NCBI GenBank assembly: GCA_034359265.1
Contig: CP136891.1
Span: 59,930,001-59,994,000 of the forward strand
DNA: 64,000 bases
Direction of reading: 5' to 3'
From: Canna indica
Lineage: Eukaryota; Streptophyta; Magnoliopsida; Zingiberales; Cannaceae
Positions 40,595 through 52,566 of this stretch are shown here, piece by piece. The notes beneath the pieces were generated by a model, which was given only the letters and a program-made list of their open reading frames with translations, did not search any database and had not been told where the DNA came from. Position 1 is the first letter of the stretch. Each line of letters opens with the position of its first letter. The position numbers and the translations under genes were made by a program.

Positions 40595-41167
40595 GTAAAA
40601 GGAACTTCTTTTCTATTTATTTCCCCCATTTTCATTTTCTTTAGCTTTCATACACCTACGCTACAAATGGTTTTGTGGCTTTAAAGTTTCTTGTGCTTTT
40701 TGGAAATAACTAGTTCTAATGAACTTAATAGGTTTGGCAAAAACCTATTCAAAGACCTTTGATGTAATATCTACAATTTCTGTAGTTGTTACTTGCTTAT
40801 GCTGTAGCAATCTGTTCAATATGTTATTTCTGTAATTGTACTGAAAAGTATGTTATTTCATTTAGATTTTTAGTTGATTCTTCCTGTTTAACTAGTCAAC
40901 TGCATCACTCCAAATTCTTTGTTTGGTGTACTTCTTTTAGTACATGATGTGGATTCATTTTAGACATCATAAAGATTATCGATTATCCTTTATGTGATGG
41001 TTTCAATTGAGGTTTAAACAAGTCCATGACCTGAATTGTTACCAACCCTTGTCAATGCATACTTAGCTGTGATTTTTAGCTTTTACTTGTATTTGTTCCT
41101 AGTATTGGTACTGGAAGAAAATTGGAGATACTGTCTCTTATCTTAAGCTTATTTATAATGACACATC
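40595..41167. other. Intron-like DNA before the copia insertion
   Basis: T-rich sequence after the splice donor of the malectin-like exon. It resembles an intron and shows no further exon. The copia element splits it at ACATC. Confidence 0.4.
41163..41167 (+). repeat. Target-site duplication of the copia element, left
   Basis: ACATC here and at 45340-45344 flank the two LTRs exactly, as expected for a 5 bp integrase-made duplication. Confidence 0.93.
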
Positions 41168-41420
41168 TGTAGGCCAGAACACAATATAGAAACAAGAGAA
41201 AGAAGAAATCAAGAAGACGAGCTTGTGTAAAGAATCAGAAGTAGTAATTCTTATATCAACGAAGGATTACAAAGTTACTCCTTTTATACAAGAGTCAAGG
41301 CACTTCTTGACTTAGCAGAAAAACGTTTGAACTAAACTAAAAAGAACAGAAAATACAACAGAGACTCTACTTCCAAAACCACATGCGAGCTGATGAAGAT
41401 ATGAGTCACAGGATTTAACA
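41168..41420 (-). repeat. 3' LTR of the copia element
   Basis: 253 bp, TG...CA on the minus strand apart from one change at its end (ACA). It carries a TATAAAAGG box as in the 5' LTR. Confidence 0.92.
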
Positions 41421-41431
41421 CTCCCCTCTTG
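41421..41431 (-). promoter_or_regulatory. Polypurine tract of the copia element
   Basis: The minus strand reads AAGAGGGGAG directly before the TGTTAAATC start of the 3' LTR. Confidence 0.85.
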
Positions 41432-41433
41432 AC

Positions 41434-42440
41434 TCATATTTTCATAACACCGAATTTGAATCTAAAATTTTGAAAAGTATCAATGCTCAAAGGCTTCGTA
41501 AATATATCAGCAATGTGGTCTTTACTTCTGCATAAATTTAACTCAACCTTCTTTTCTGCAACCAGCTCTCGTATGAAATGAAGTCTAGTATCAATATGTC
41601 TAGAGTTTGAATGAAACACAGAATTTCTTATCGTTGCGAAAGCTGATTGATTGTCACAAAGCATCTCTGTAGGTCCTTGACACTTCTGATTAAGATCTTC
41701 CAAAATTCTTCTCAGCCATATGGCTTGGCGCTGTAGTGAGGGCTACATACTCAGCCTCTGCAGTAGACAAGGCTGTTGATGCTTGTTTTTTAGATCCCCA
41801 GCTGATAGAACTAGTTCCACAGTTGAACACAAAGCCATATGTGCTCCTTCGATCATCCACAGATCCAGCCCAGTCGGAATCATAATATCCGACGAGATCA
41901 AATGATACATTTCTATAATATATCAAACCATAGTCTAAAGTGCCTTTTATATACCTCAGAACCCTTTTGGCAGCTGTCAAATGTTGAGTTCTAGGTGTAT
42001 GCATAAATCTGGAAAGCAAATTTACAGAGAAAACAATGTCGGGTCTTGTATGAGTTAAGTACATGAGACATCCAACAATTTTCATGTAATAACTAGCATA
42101 AATGGTTTCTCCTTCATTCAAACCCAGTTTAACTCCAACATTCATTGGTGTAAGAACTGGTTTACACTCATCCATTCCAAACCTATGAAGGAGATCTTTA
42201 GCATATTTGAGCTGAGACAAACTCACCCAATTTTCATGCTGAGAAATTTCCAAACCGAGGAAGTATCTCAAACTTCCTAAATTAGTTATCTCAACGTTCT
42301 TAAATAACTTTTCTTTGAAGTTTGCTATCACCCTTTGATTGTTTCCTGCTAGGATTAAGTCATCAACATAAAGGCATATTATCAAGTTGTACTTATCATC
42401 ATGTTTAACATACAAAGTATGATCATGAATGCTGTGTTTT
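41434..42440 (-). pseudogene. Copia RT end and RNase H
   Basis: From the left of the reading: YVKHDDKYNLIICLYVDDLI with the YVDD catalytic loop, then ITNLGSLRYFLGLEISQHEN, CLMYLTHTRPDIVFSVNLLS and GYYDSDWAGSVDDRRSTYGF, then RNase H ALSTAEAEYVALTTA. After a frame change at about 41700 it continues LCDNQSAFATIRNSVFHSNS and RHIDTRLHFIRELV to the end KDHIADIFTKPLS. The frame change splits RNase H. Confidence 0.9.
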
Positions 42441-43616
42441 AATCCACATGAAATAAAATAACTATCAATCTTGGAGTACCAGGCTCTCGTAGCCTATTTC
42501 AGGATCAACCAACTTCCAAGTATCATGCTTCTCAATAGAGTTTAACTCTTCTTTCATGGCCAAACTCCATTTAGGATTACTGACTGCCTCTTGAAAGTTT
42601 AAAGGTTCATTAATTTGAGCAGTATTGCAGACCTGAGATTGAGCATAAATTTCCTGCAAACTTCTCATTCTTCGGGGTGGAGTTTCTTCATCAGAACTTG
42701 CAATACTTGGATCTTCTCCTTCTTCAGTATCAGCATTTTCAAAACTATTTTCAGCCAAAGCTTCATCAATTACAATATCACTGTTAGTAGTTTTATCAGC
42801 AGAAAGTGTTGCTTCCTCTTCATCTGGTACAGATATCTGAACTTTATGAGCAGTACTTGACTTTGTTTCCCAGTCCCATGACCTATCTTCAAAAATATTC
42901 ACATCTCTACTAACAACAAGCTTCATTGTGGTAGGATTAAACAAGCGATAAGGTTTAGATTCCTGGCTATATCCAACAAGAATGCAGCACTCTGAGTTGT
43001 CATCTAATTTCTTTCTCAATTGACAAGGAACCAAAGTGTAAGCTATGCTGCCGAAAACCTTAAGATGAGCAACCTTTGGTTTACGTTTATACACAGCTTC
43101 ATAAGGTGTTTGATCTCCAAGAGTAGTAGAATAACATCTATTCAACACATAGACAGTAGTTTGAGCAGCTTCTGCCCACAGAAATTTCGGCACATGTTTC
43201 TCCTTTAACATGCACTTTATAATTTCTACAATGCACCTATTTCTTCTCTCTGCCACACCATTTTACTATGGTGTGTATGCAGTAGTTAATTGCCTTTTAA
43301 TTCCATTAGTATTGCAGAAATCTTCAAATGAATTTGAGGTAAACTCTCCTCCCCTATCAGTTCATAAACACTTAATTTCTTTGCCCAGTTCTTTTTCACA
43401 TCTGAATTTGAACTCTTTGAATTTATCAAAAGCTTCATTTTTGGACTTAATGAACGCTATCCATGCATATCTACTGAAGTCGTCAATGAATAAGATAAAG
43501 TAGCGATTACCACGGTAAGATGATTCTTGAAAAGGGCCATAGAGATCCGAATGTATCAGCTCCAAAGGTTCTTTGGCTCGGAAATCAGCTTTCTTTGGGA
43601 AGGCAGTCCTGCTCAT
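42441..43616 (-). pseudogene. Copia integrase and RT start, with RT core deleted
   Basis: The integrase core begins ELIHSDLYGPFQESSYRGNR and YFILFIDDFSRYAWIAFIKS (43616-43362). After a frame break it continues with MAERRNRCIVEIIKCMLKEK, FLWAEAAQTTVYVLNRCYST and the chromodomain-like VFGSIAYTLVPCQLRKKLDD. An acidic linker leads to the RT start SLAMKEELNSIEKHDTWKLV. The text then jumps straight to AWYSKIDSYF, omitting more than 100 residues of the RT palm. So reverse transcription would need another element's enzyme. Confidence 0.88.
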
Positions 43617-43637
43617 CTTCCCAAGAACACAACTTCC

Positions 43638-45044
43638 TCAAGTGTAACCCTGATTTCCTTCAACCTGGTCCAAACCAATCACCATAGAAAGATCTTCTAG
43701 TTTCTTTATATAGTCAAAATTAACATGACCATATATGCAATGCCAAAGTCTGTTAACATTACACATCTCAGCTTTAAGGGCGCACTTCACCTCGTGAGGA
43801 TTAAAAGAGAAAAGGTTGTTCTCAGCAACTCTAACTTTGATTAATTCAGAGGTTCTTGTGTTATCAGTATAGACAACACATGTAGTACCCTCAAACAACA
43901 GAATGAAGCCCTCCTTCATCGGTTGACCAACACTCAGAAGACTCGAATCCAAATCTGGAACAAAAAGAACATTTTCGATAGTCTTCTTTTTTTGTTCATC
44001 AACACATATGTCTCCTCGCCCCAAAGCTTTTCGAATGTTGCCATCACCGAATTTCACACTGGCAGTATATGGTTTGTCAAGCCTTATGAACCAGACTTCT
44101 TCAGCAGTCATGTGGTTACTACAACCACTATCAATATACCAGATTAGGGTCTTATTTTCATGAATGCTTGCCATTAAAACGACCTCATCTTCCTTCTTTT
44201 CTTCAGCTAGGTTCGCTTGATTAACATGCTTGGCTTTTAGACGGCAAAATCTCTCAATATGGCCATATTTTTTGCAATAAAAACACTGAATTTTCCTACG
44301 ATATCCAGGTTTATTGTTACTAAAATCATGTAAAGACTGACCTTTTTGATCCTTCTGTTCATTCTGATCATCATCAAAAGAGTCTTCCATAGGAGCTTTT
44401 CCTCTGGAATTCGAATTAGTCTTGGAGTAATACTGCTTTTGCTTTCTCTTATCATCCCTGTGACTGGTCTTGAGAGCTTGTTCAAGCCTCTTCTCTTCAT
44501 GTCATTTCATTCTCTCAAAATGGGATAGGAGAGAACCCAACAATTCATCTGAGGTAATCTCTTCAATGTCATTTCCTTCCTTGATGGCAGCAACGACATG
44601 ATCGAATTTCTCTGGCATACTCTTGAGAACTTTCTCTACTATGCAAAGTTCAGTAACCTCTTCTCCGTTTCTGCGCATCTGATTAGCCATTTCTATTACC
44701 TGAGCATAGTATGCATTGATGTCTTCATTCTCACGCATGAAAAGGCTCTCGAATTGACGACGCGGAGTCTGACACTTCACTTTTTTCACCTTGGTAGTGC
44801 CTTGGAAAGTATTCTTTAGAATCAGCCACGCATCGTGAGATGTTTCGGCTGATGAGATTCTCTTGAACATTTTAGAATCGACGGCTTGCTGAATATGGAT
44901 GAGATTCTCTCAGAAACCATTACTCACCAGTTTCCACAAATCCTGAGATATGACGAACGTCCACATCATGATGCTCCAGTCTTCGAACTCTATCCCATCG
45001 AACCTCGGAACTGAAGGATTTACTTGATTCACTACTGCAGCCAT
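43638..45044 (-). pseudogene. Copia gag, zinc knuckle and protease
   Basis: ATG 45044 opens MAAVVNQVNPSVPRFDGIEF, with a stop after WKLVSNGF. The UBN2-type gag then continues AWLILKNTFQGTTKVKKVKC and EVTELCIVEKVLKSMPEKFD (44870-44502). After another break come the zinc knuckle CFYCKKYGHIERFC, the retropepsin motif WYIDSGCSNHMT and the pre-integrase block LWHCIYGHVNFDYIKKL. These would form the particle and cut the polyprotein. At least two breaks disable the frame. Confidence 0.88.
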
Positions 45045-45060
45045 CAGGATGAAGATTGGC

Positions 45061-45072
45061 TCTGGTACCAAT
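45061..45072 (-). promoter_or_regulatory. Primer-binding site of the copia element
   Basis: The minus strand reads ATTGGTACCAGA and then GCC right after the 5' LTR, matching the initiator tRNA-Met primer type TGGTAYCAGAGC. Confidence 0.88.
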
Positions 45073-45339
45073 TGCAGGCCAGAACATAATATAGAAACAA
45101 GAGAAAGAAGAAATCAAGAAGACAAGCTTGTGTAAAGAATCAGAAGTAGTAATTCTTATATCGAACAAAAGATTACAAAGCTACTCCTTTTATACAAGAG
45201 CCAAGGCACTTCTTGACTTAGCAAAAAAGCGTTTGAAGTTTGAACTAAACTGAAAAGAACATAAAATACATAGAATAAGTAGACTCTACTTCCAGAAGCA
45301 CAAGTGAGCTGATGAAGATATGAGTCACAAGATTTAACA
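45073..45339 (-). repeat. 5' LTR of the copia element
   Basis: 267 bp, TGTTAAATC to GGCCTGCA on the minus strand, with TATAAAAGG at about 45190 as a likely promoter box. It is a few bases longer than the 3' LTR because of two small indels. Confidence 0.92.
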
Positions 45340-45344
45340 ACATC

Positions 45345-48300
45345 AACTAGTATCATCTTTGAAAAGTGATGTTCTGATATCCATATTGCATTTAATCCAA
45401 ACCTTTGGGTACATTAAATTGATGTGGCTTGCTTCATTAAATAACATTCATCCCACACAAGTTTGTCTTTCCTATCTAATGAATAGGACAAAGTTTTTAC
45501 ATGCTCTTCAATTGTTCAAGACTAGTACATCTCTTCAGGTTAATGCTGACTTTATTGTGTCCTCATCATAATTTCATTATAGATACAACTTTGTGTTCTT
45601 GAGAATCAGTTTATAACTCTTCAGGATGGGTAAGATATATCTCTGGATATATTTAGTTTATAACTATTTATATGAACACATTTTTATGAACGCATCATGG
45701 GATCAACATTTTCATATTTGATATATTCCTTCAAGGAGGGCAATTCATTTGTGGCTTCCAGTTTATTGATATTTGCAATATTTTTTTATATTTATTCTCA
45801 TCACAAATAGCTTGTTTCCATTATTGTCTTTTTTAATTAAAATCTTGTGCTTGCTGTTGCTTATATACTTAGTGCATCTTGTGGTTTCATCCCTTCCTCC
45901 CCCATTTACCTCTTCCCCTCTCAGCTACAATGCTCCTCTTCTCTGCATTCAACTTAGAAGGCCAATACTTCAGGGACCCTTCCAAGCAAATGAAGGTGAA
46001 CTACTTGGAGTACAACATCAACAAGGAAGAGACAACTATTTAGATTTTAGACGATAACTGTGTCTCATGGCATATCCTTTAATCATATTTGCAGTAACAT
46101 GAACTCTACAGTCTCATGGTATCATAAATGCAGTTACCATGAACTCTACAGTCACTGAGTTATTCAAGTCTTCAGCTTAATCATCTTAGATTTATTTTCT
46201 ATAGGTATCTTTTCATTACCTTAATAATGTTTTCTATAGGATGCATGGACTGAATTAGGTCGTCCTTGTGGAATCCATCAAAAGCAGGTCAGTAATTCTG
46301 CTGTTTGGATTATGATTTAACTATGATTAACCATTCAAAGAGTACACTATAAGGATTCTTGTGCATCTTTTATTTTTTTCAAAAATATTGCTCAAATTTC
46401 TAGAGAATGAAAATGTTGCTGAAATCTACGGTCATGAATTTTAGTGCTTCATGGATTAATGTATGCCAGGTCTGAATCAAGCTTACCAATACTTTAAAAT
46501 GAAAATGGAGAGAAGAACCTATTGTAGTAATTGAATTATCATATATTACAAGTTTGAGTAGTGCTTCAATTTGCAGGAAACTAGAAAATACTACCTTAGC
46601 CAACTTCTGGTATTTGGAGGACAAACTAGTGGTTAAAGTCTATAGTTTAGAGCTAAATTTGATGAAAGTTTTGATTCACAAATAGATATGATGGGTCATA
46701 GTTGTTTTATTCGTATCCAAACTTAGCTATCTTAAATCTTACACGTCATTGCTATAAGAATAATTAAGAACTGATTTTAACATTTTAATGAGTTAAGACT
46801 TGGTAAATTACCAAAATTGAGAATTTGGTTCAATTTTCAAAAGTTTCTTCACCTTTATTTAGTCATGTAGAAATGTAACAGTGTATTAGATATAAATTTG
46901 AAGAAAAAACTAAGAACAATTAAGAGCTCAATTGCTTGTTATTTCAACCATTTTTTTATCAAGTTGTTTCAGTTTGAAACACATGAAAACTTTACTCCAC
47001 AAGGGTCATTTGCACTTCTTAAATTTTAACCGAGGGTTAATTATACTTTCCTAGCTAGGTAAGATAATCACCATGATGGGCACCAACACCAAAATTTGCA
47101 GACACAAAATTCTCCTCCTGGATCAGATTTTGATAATAAAAGTGTCTTGCCTAGAAAATTCAAATTTACTTCTCTCCTAAACAAAAATGGTGAACTCAAT
47201 GGTTTATTAGCTGGAGGGTTCAGGGACTCACTGCAAAACAAAAATGTTTAGGTCTGGAAAATCTAAAGGAATATTATACTACATCTATCTGAACCCATGG
47301 GCGCATTGTCCTTTTATATTTGATTATCAAATATCAACTACACATTTGGTGAGATGTGCAAGCTTTTTTACAGTACTCATAGTCCACCAAATTCTTGAAT
47401 TAATTCGAAATACCAAGCTTAATTTGCATGAGATTGAAAATACTTGAAACTTAACTTTGATCCTTCTCTTGTATCATTAGTCTTAATTAGAGTCCATAGC
47501 TTTTTACGCAAGGATAGTGCTTTTATTTTGTTCTTCAACATGGCCCTTTTTTAGTTGTTCAGTTGTTTGAAATACAGATGTGATGAGCTTATTATTGATA
47601 TGTTCTAATAGAAATTTATTAGAAGTTAAGGTTTAGTATCCATTTACATAGCTCATGTTCTTTCTAAACTTTTTAGTCATGTTTGCAGGACATGCTAAAA
47701 CTCTCATCTTTGTTGTTCTAAAGCTGGAGTAGACCAAATCTGCTATATCTCCAAGTTCTATTATTATTAATAGAGTAAGTTGCCTTAGTGTTAAAATTGT
47801 TTGCTTTGGCATGAACATGTTATTACTAACAGAGTTGCTTCCAACATGTATTCTGCTTCTTTTTCAGTTATAAGCTATTATGTAAGTTGTTTCATTGTTA
47901 GGTAAAGTAGGAGAAGTTGGTTTTCAAGGAATTCTGGTTACCAATGATCTTTTAAGTCATGTATTAATGTCTCATGATTCTTATAGTTAGTTAATATTTT
48001 TAGGTAAATATGTCATTGGAATTGTCAAACAATTAATATTTCATTTGAATAGATATCTCCGTCATAGAAACATTTGAATAGATATGGGAATGAAGTGGGC
48101 CATTGGTCAATAGACAAATCCTTATCTGTCGATCCTTAGAAATGCCTATTAATGAGTGTGTTTAAGGCTTAGGTAATTAAAACTCCAGCACTTCTAATCA
48201 AGATTCCTAATACATTTGCAACTCGTTTTTATATTTTCATTACATATCATACTTAATTAGTAGTAACAATTTTGGAAACTTTATCCCCTTTTTTTTATAG

Positions 48301-48780
48301 AAAAGAATTCTTGAATGAATAAGTACATAAGATACTGCTCATAAATAGTGAATGGTAGATCATTAACTGTTGCATTTTTATTTTGCACATTGTATGTTTT
48401 TATAATAGCTTTTTGTTAGCTTTTTTAGCTTCTATTTTTTAAACTGGAGGCTTCAATTTCAGAATATGTCTATCATAAATCCATTTGATGCATGTGCTTG
48501 TAATTCCAGGATACAAGCCAAAACAGTTGATGGAAAAATAGTTCTGGCACATAATGGGGAACCCTATTCTTTTATTTTTGGTAAATCTGAGGTTAGTAAA
48601 AGCTCTATCTAGTATTTTGGTTCTGTTACCTTAACTTTAGACTGCAGTGTCTAGCTGCCTGAAATTTTAAGCATTCAATTATCTTAATAACCATGTTTAG
48701 TTTCTAGCTCATTTAACATCTTTTTTCTAACATTCTCTTGTTGCTGACTTCAAATCAGCTAGATGCTAAAATAATTTGCA
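45345..48780. other. AT-rich, intron-like DNA with two coding-like patches
   Basis: Mostly T-rich non-coding DNA. At 45950-46040 one frame reads FNLEGQYFRDPSKQMKVNYL, and at 48510-48590 another reads AKTVDGKIVLAHNGEPYSFI before a GTTAGT-like donor. Both look protein-like, but I recognise neither family. They could be exons of the same broken gene that includes the phosphatase piece at 48.8 kb, or chance. Confidence 0.3.
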
Positions 48781-49160
48781 TATTTGGACATATTACCACA
48801 AGGTGCTGCCAAGGGTCAAGCTCTTGCTTAATTGCTCAAAAAGTTCAAGGCAGTGGAAAACCTCCAACTAACACTTGTTTGTGGTGATTTTGGGAATGAT
48901 TCAGCATTCCAGATGTTCATGGTGTCATGGTTAGTTTCTAAAAGAGATTTTTAAATGATTACTTTACTTTTTGTGGTAATATTCTTAATAAACATCCAGA
49001 ACAAATTTGTATTCTCAACCTTTTGATCAATATTTAAAACTTAAGTCTTTAGAGAAGACATAATCCATTAACTTGTATCCCTAACACCTTTCAGGTCAGC
49101 AATGCCCAGGAGGAGTTGCTGCAATGACATGCTTAAAATGCAAAAGTGGCCTAATTATAT
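48781..49160 (+). pseudogene. Sucrose-phosphate phosphatase (SPP) fragment
   Basis: The plus strand reads YLDILPQGAAKGQALA, a stop, then LLKKFKA. After a short frame slip come LTLVCGDFGND (the HAD-phosphatase motif usually CGDSGND) and IPDVHGVM up to a GTTAGT donor at about 48930. The next exon, after TTTCAG at about 49094, gives VSNAQEELLQ, a TGA where Trp is expected, and HA. SPP removes phosphate from sucrose-6-phosphate in the cytosol. Only the central HAD part remains, with several stops, so it is dead. Confidence 0.85.
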
Positions 49161-49480
49161 TCATCTTTATTCCGCTTTAAATTTTGTGGGCACTCTGTTC
49201 TGAAGTCTTCTTGGAAATTCCTACAATTTTTCTATGTTGTGTTATCTTTCTATACAGTGTTAGCTTTACATGTTAACAACTTTAGGTGTTTGATTGGACG
49301 AAATGGAATAAATAATGAGAATACTATTTTCCAACTTCTTTTTGTTTTCCTGAGAACAATATTTCTTGAGATCAATATTTTAATATATATAATATAATAT
49401 AACTAATATTAATTCATTTTAATATATAATATTATATATATTTAAATTATATATATTAATTTTATATTATATATTAATAT
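49161..49480. other. No gene seen; AT-rich tract
   Basis: T-rich DNA ending in a TATATAAT-rich stretch (49380-49470) just before the repeat cluster. Confidence 0.45.
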
Positions 49481-49800
49481 TTGGGACGCAAAGACATATG
49501 CATCATGAATATTAGTTGGGAGACGCTTTTAGTAAAAGCATTGTGAGTTGCATTGAAGATGCATCTAAAAAGCATCTCCGCTAGAAATCACTGACGCTAG
49601 GCCTTTGTGTCTTGAATAAGCAAGTTTTATAGAAGACACACCTAAAAAGCGTCTTCGTCGAAAATCACTAATGCGAAGCTTTTAGTAAAAACATCGTGAG
49701 TTGCATTAGAGGCGCAACTAAAAAGCGTCTTTGCCATAAATCACCGACGTTAGACCTTTGTGTCTCAAAAATTATTGGGAAGACAATGATTTGAGATGCT
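49481..49800 (+). repeat. Tandem subterminal-type repeats, about 155 bp period
   Basis: A module with CTTTTAGTAAAAACATCGTG, then AACTAAAAAGCGTCT and AATCACCGACG, then CCTTTGTGTCT occurs at about 49526-49620 and again at 49677-49772, with partial copies around. Shared words (AAAAAGCGTCTT) also occur in between. Such arrays are typical of subterminal regions of CACTA or Mutator-like elements, but no terminus is seen. Confidence 0.6.
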
Positions 49801-49934
49801 TGTAAGTAGCATCGGGAGATAATTAGTCACGCAAAAAAGCATCCTTAAGAGAAAAAAAGACGTCTCCATTTGTTATATTTGTAATAATGCTTGTGTGGGA
49901 TGATTATGTAGAAGCATTTGATCTCTTCTTTGTC

Positions 49935-50290
49935 TTGTTCTTTAATTAAGAGCAATTCTTCTTAATCCGACCCTTCTCTCGGCACAAATAGCAAATGACT
50001 TTCCTCTTTCACCATTTTTAGTTACTCCTTTGACTAGAAGCACTTTGGGCATCAAAATCATAGTTAGCATTGGAGGAATGACTATTATCATCACTACTCT
50101 CAACAAATGTTCTAAGTTCTTTGGTTTTGGTGAAATCATATAACATATTTCAACTAGCCCAAACATCAAAAGCGGAGATGCAATGCATGATCTTTTCAAA
50201 TATATCATTTTTTATGCAATTCTTAGCCATTGCATTTAACATAAGCAAATCGTTTTTGTTCTGCAGTCCATACAATCTATCTCAACCTTA
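49935..50290 (-). pseudogene. Copia-type gag remnant with degenerate zinc knuckle
   Basis: In one minus-strand frame the text runs HCISAFDVWASWNML, FTKTKELRTFVES and, near 49990-49950, CYLCREKGRIKKNC. The last is a copia gag zinc knuckle whose histidine has become arginine. It is a short piece without LTRs. It lies just left of the copy B repeat sequence that begins by 50717. Confidence 0.6.
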
Positions 50291-50716
50291 GGTTCAATGT
50301 ATTGAGTTTTTACACATCAATAAACAAACATTCTTTAGCCCCTATTGAAATTGGGCTCTACGGCTTTCAGAATCTTCCATTCTTTAGCCCCACATTATCT
50401 TCTTACAACTTAGCTCTCAAGAGACCCACCCCTTTCAGCCCCACACATACACCTTCATGGTAAAACACAATGAAGGTATTAATCTTTTATAGTTATTTAC
50501 ATAATTTTCTTGGTTCTAGATTCAATTTGAGTCGAAATTGAAATTGGGTTTTTGTTTATTTGTGGAATGATTGCAACAAAAGATTGTAATCAAAGTTGTC
50601 GTGAATGGCCAAAAGTCATGCTCCAAAGCCTTGAAGATTTTAGTTGGGGTTTTAGGTAATTAAACAGAGTAGAATGAATAAAATTTCATCGAAAATTGAG
50701 AAATAGAATTCAATTT
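50291..50716. other. No gene seen before copy B
   Basis: Moderately AT-rich. It repeats the phrase TTCTTTAGCCCC at 50330 and 50379. This stretch would correspond to DNA left of base 1 in copy A, which is outside the window, so it may also be part of the duplicated unit. Confidence 0.4.
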
Positions 50717-50876
50717 TGTTGATGGGTTCGACTCAATCTCTATATCCAATGACAACATTGCAATAGTTCGACGTGCTATTTCGTATACACCGCCTTATTC
50801 GTACACCAAAGATATTTACGAACTTGTTGGCGATTCATTGATCTCTCAATCTTTTCTCATCGGTGTTATGGATTAA
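50717..50876 (+). CDS. Unidentified coding-like 3' end, copy B
   Basis: Same frame as 2-160 with two conservative changes and the same TAA. A TGA lies about a dozen bases before the shared part in this frame, so no long upstream reading exists here. Unknown function. Confidence 0.25.
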
Positions 50877-52035
50877 CTTCATTTCTTGTTAATAGTGTTT
50901 TAATTTGCTTTTGTTTACTTCGTTTCAATTATTTAATTAAACAATTAGAGTTTAATTGTGTCACTTATGATGATGTTAATCAGATTCTTTCTTAGTGCTT
51001 CCAAATATCATCGACCGTTAATGGCATTTCTTTTCCTTTTTTTCTTTTTTTTTCTAATTATTGATATTATGTTCGAATATATTGATCTAACTTTTTTGAC
51101 GTTTTAATGGGGTATTTTGTGCATTTTGTCTCACTAATGTTTTGATCTAATGAGAGAATGTTCGAATGTAGTTTGAGATGCTTCTATTTTTGCTAGAATA
51201 CTCACTTATTGTTTGTGGTGGCCAGAAGTTGTAGGTCAGTGGAATAGATTCTGGTGCTAAAAGTTGTGGGTATCAAGAAGAAGAGGAAGAGAAGAGGGAC
51301 TTGTTTATTTTTTATTTTTTATTTTTTTTCATGTCTGCCACATCAGCAAAGTGATTTGCCACGTGTGCATTGCTTGGATCTGATGTGGCCATTTTTTATT
51401 GGTTAATTTATACTCGGTTTGCCATGTCATATTTCTATTTGCCAAAGTCACATTTTCATCCCAAAAAAGGGTAAATGTATACACTTTTTGGTAGATTAAC
51501 GGCAAACTGGGCTAAAAAAAAGTATGAGGGAAATCCATCCTATTTTCAATAGTTCGGGAGCAAAAATGCCCCTTAACCCTTGAGTAAATACAAGCTCTAG
51601 TTACCAAACTCTGGAGGGGACAACGAAGTAATAAAAGAAAACCACACTGAATATGTTGGGAGAAATTATGCTCGAGTAAAAAAGAGGGAGGACTTGATTT
51701 TAGAGATCTAGAAAGCTTAATTTAGCATTATTAACAAAACAAAGTTGGAAACTGTTGGCACATCTCAATACTCAATTAACCAAAGTGCTCAAGGGAATAC
51801 TTTCATATAGGCTCTACCTTGGATGCTTCTTTATGCTTCAAACCTATTTTGATCCTCGGGTACCTTCTTCGTAACTTGTCTTACCATAATCTAAAGGAAA
51901 TAATATTAATCATAATACTTTTCTGGTTAAAGATCTCATAAATGAAGATGAAAAGGAAGGAATGGATGCAAGTACAGTGGAAAGTTCTTTTGTTGAAAGT
52001 GATGTAACTCTCATTCTGTCTACCTCTATCTAAAT

Positions 52036-52566
52036 CAAAATATTTAGGATCTTGTAGTTTGGCATATCTGGGTATCATATATCAAGGCAACTGCTTTACT
52101 CTAAAGTCAAATTTTCTGATACCATTAAAAAGCTGAACTGCACCAAAATATGAAAACTACATCTAAAACATAAGTTGTATATTTTTATATGGAAATTGTT
52201 GCATAACATTGTCTGTAGGACAAGTTTTCCAAAATAGATTTCCTTCAATTGTCATGGTTTGTTGCTTCTACAGAGCGCAAGGAATGGTGGAGCATTTCTA
52301 TTTATTTTTTTTTGCATTGTGGCTATGCATCTCAGGTGTGGTGCTTAACTAATATCAATTAAGTGCCTAATAACTCTAAATAATTTTGTTGATGTTTGGA
52401 ACTGTTTTGTGCATAACATAAGGCATGCACAGAACGGAGGTGAACTAATTAATTTTCAATTTACTTGCTTTGGAATATATGGAAAATAAGGAATGAACAT
52501 CTTTCAACGCAAGTATACCACTGTAACTGATCTTATACAAAAGTGTCTCTCCTAAAAAATGAGTAT
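52036..52566 (+). pseudogene. LINE-type remnant, copy B
   Basis: Counterpart of 1320-1850, with the same zf-RVT-like patches and additional point changes (for example LHCGYASQVW here, from a G to T change). No reverse transcriptase core. Confidence 0.48.

Larger units (their letters stand above)
41168..45339 (-). mobile_element. Ty1/copia retrotransposon with both LTRs (4172 bp, minus strand)
   Basis: LTRs at 41168-41420 and 45073-45339 begin TGTTAAATC and end GGCCTGCA or GGCCTACA on the minus strand. They are flanked by ACATC duplications and are about 93% alike by eye. A primer-binding site and a polypurine tract are in place. Gag, protease, integrase, RT and RNase H occur in copia order, but stops, frameshifts and a deletion of the RT core are present. 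So it is structurally complete at the ends yet not autonomous. Confidence 0.95.

Noticed and set aside
42615..44147. Plus-strand open frames across the copia element
   Set aside because: They are antisense shadows of the gag-pol coding on the minus strand.
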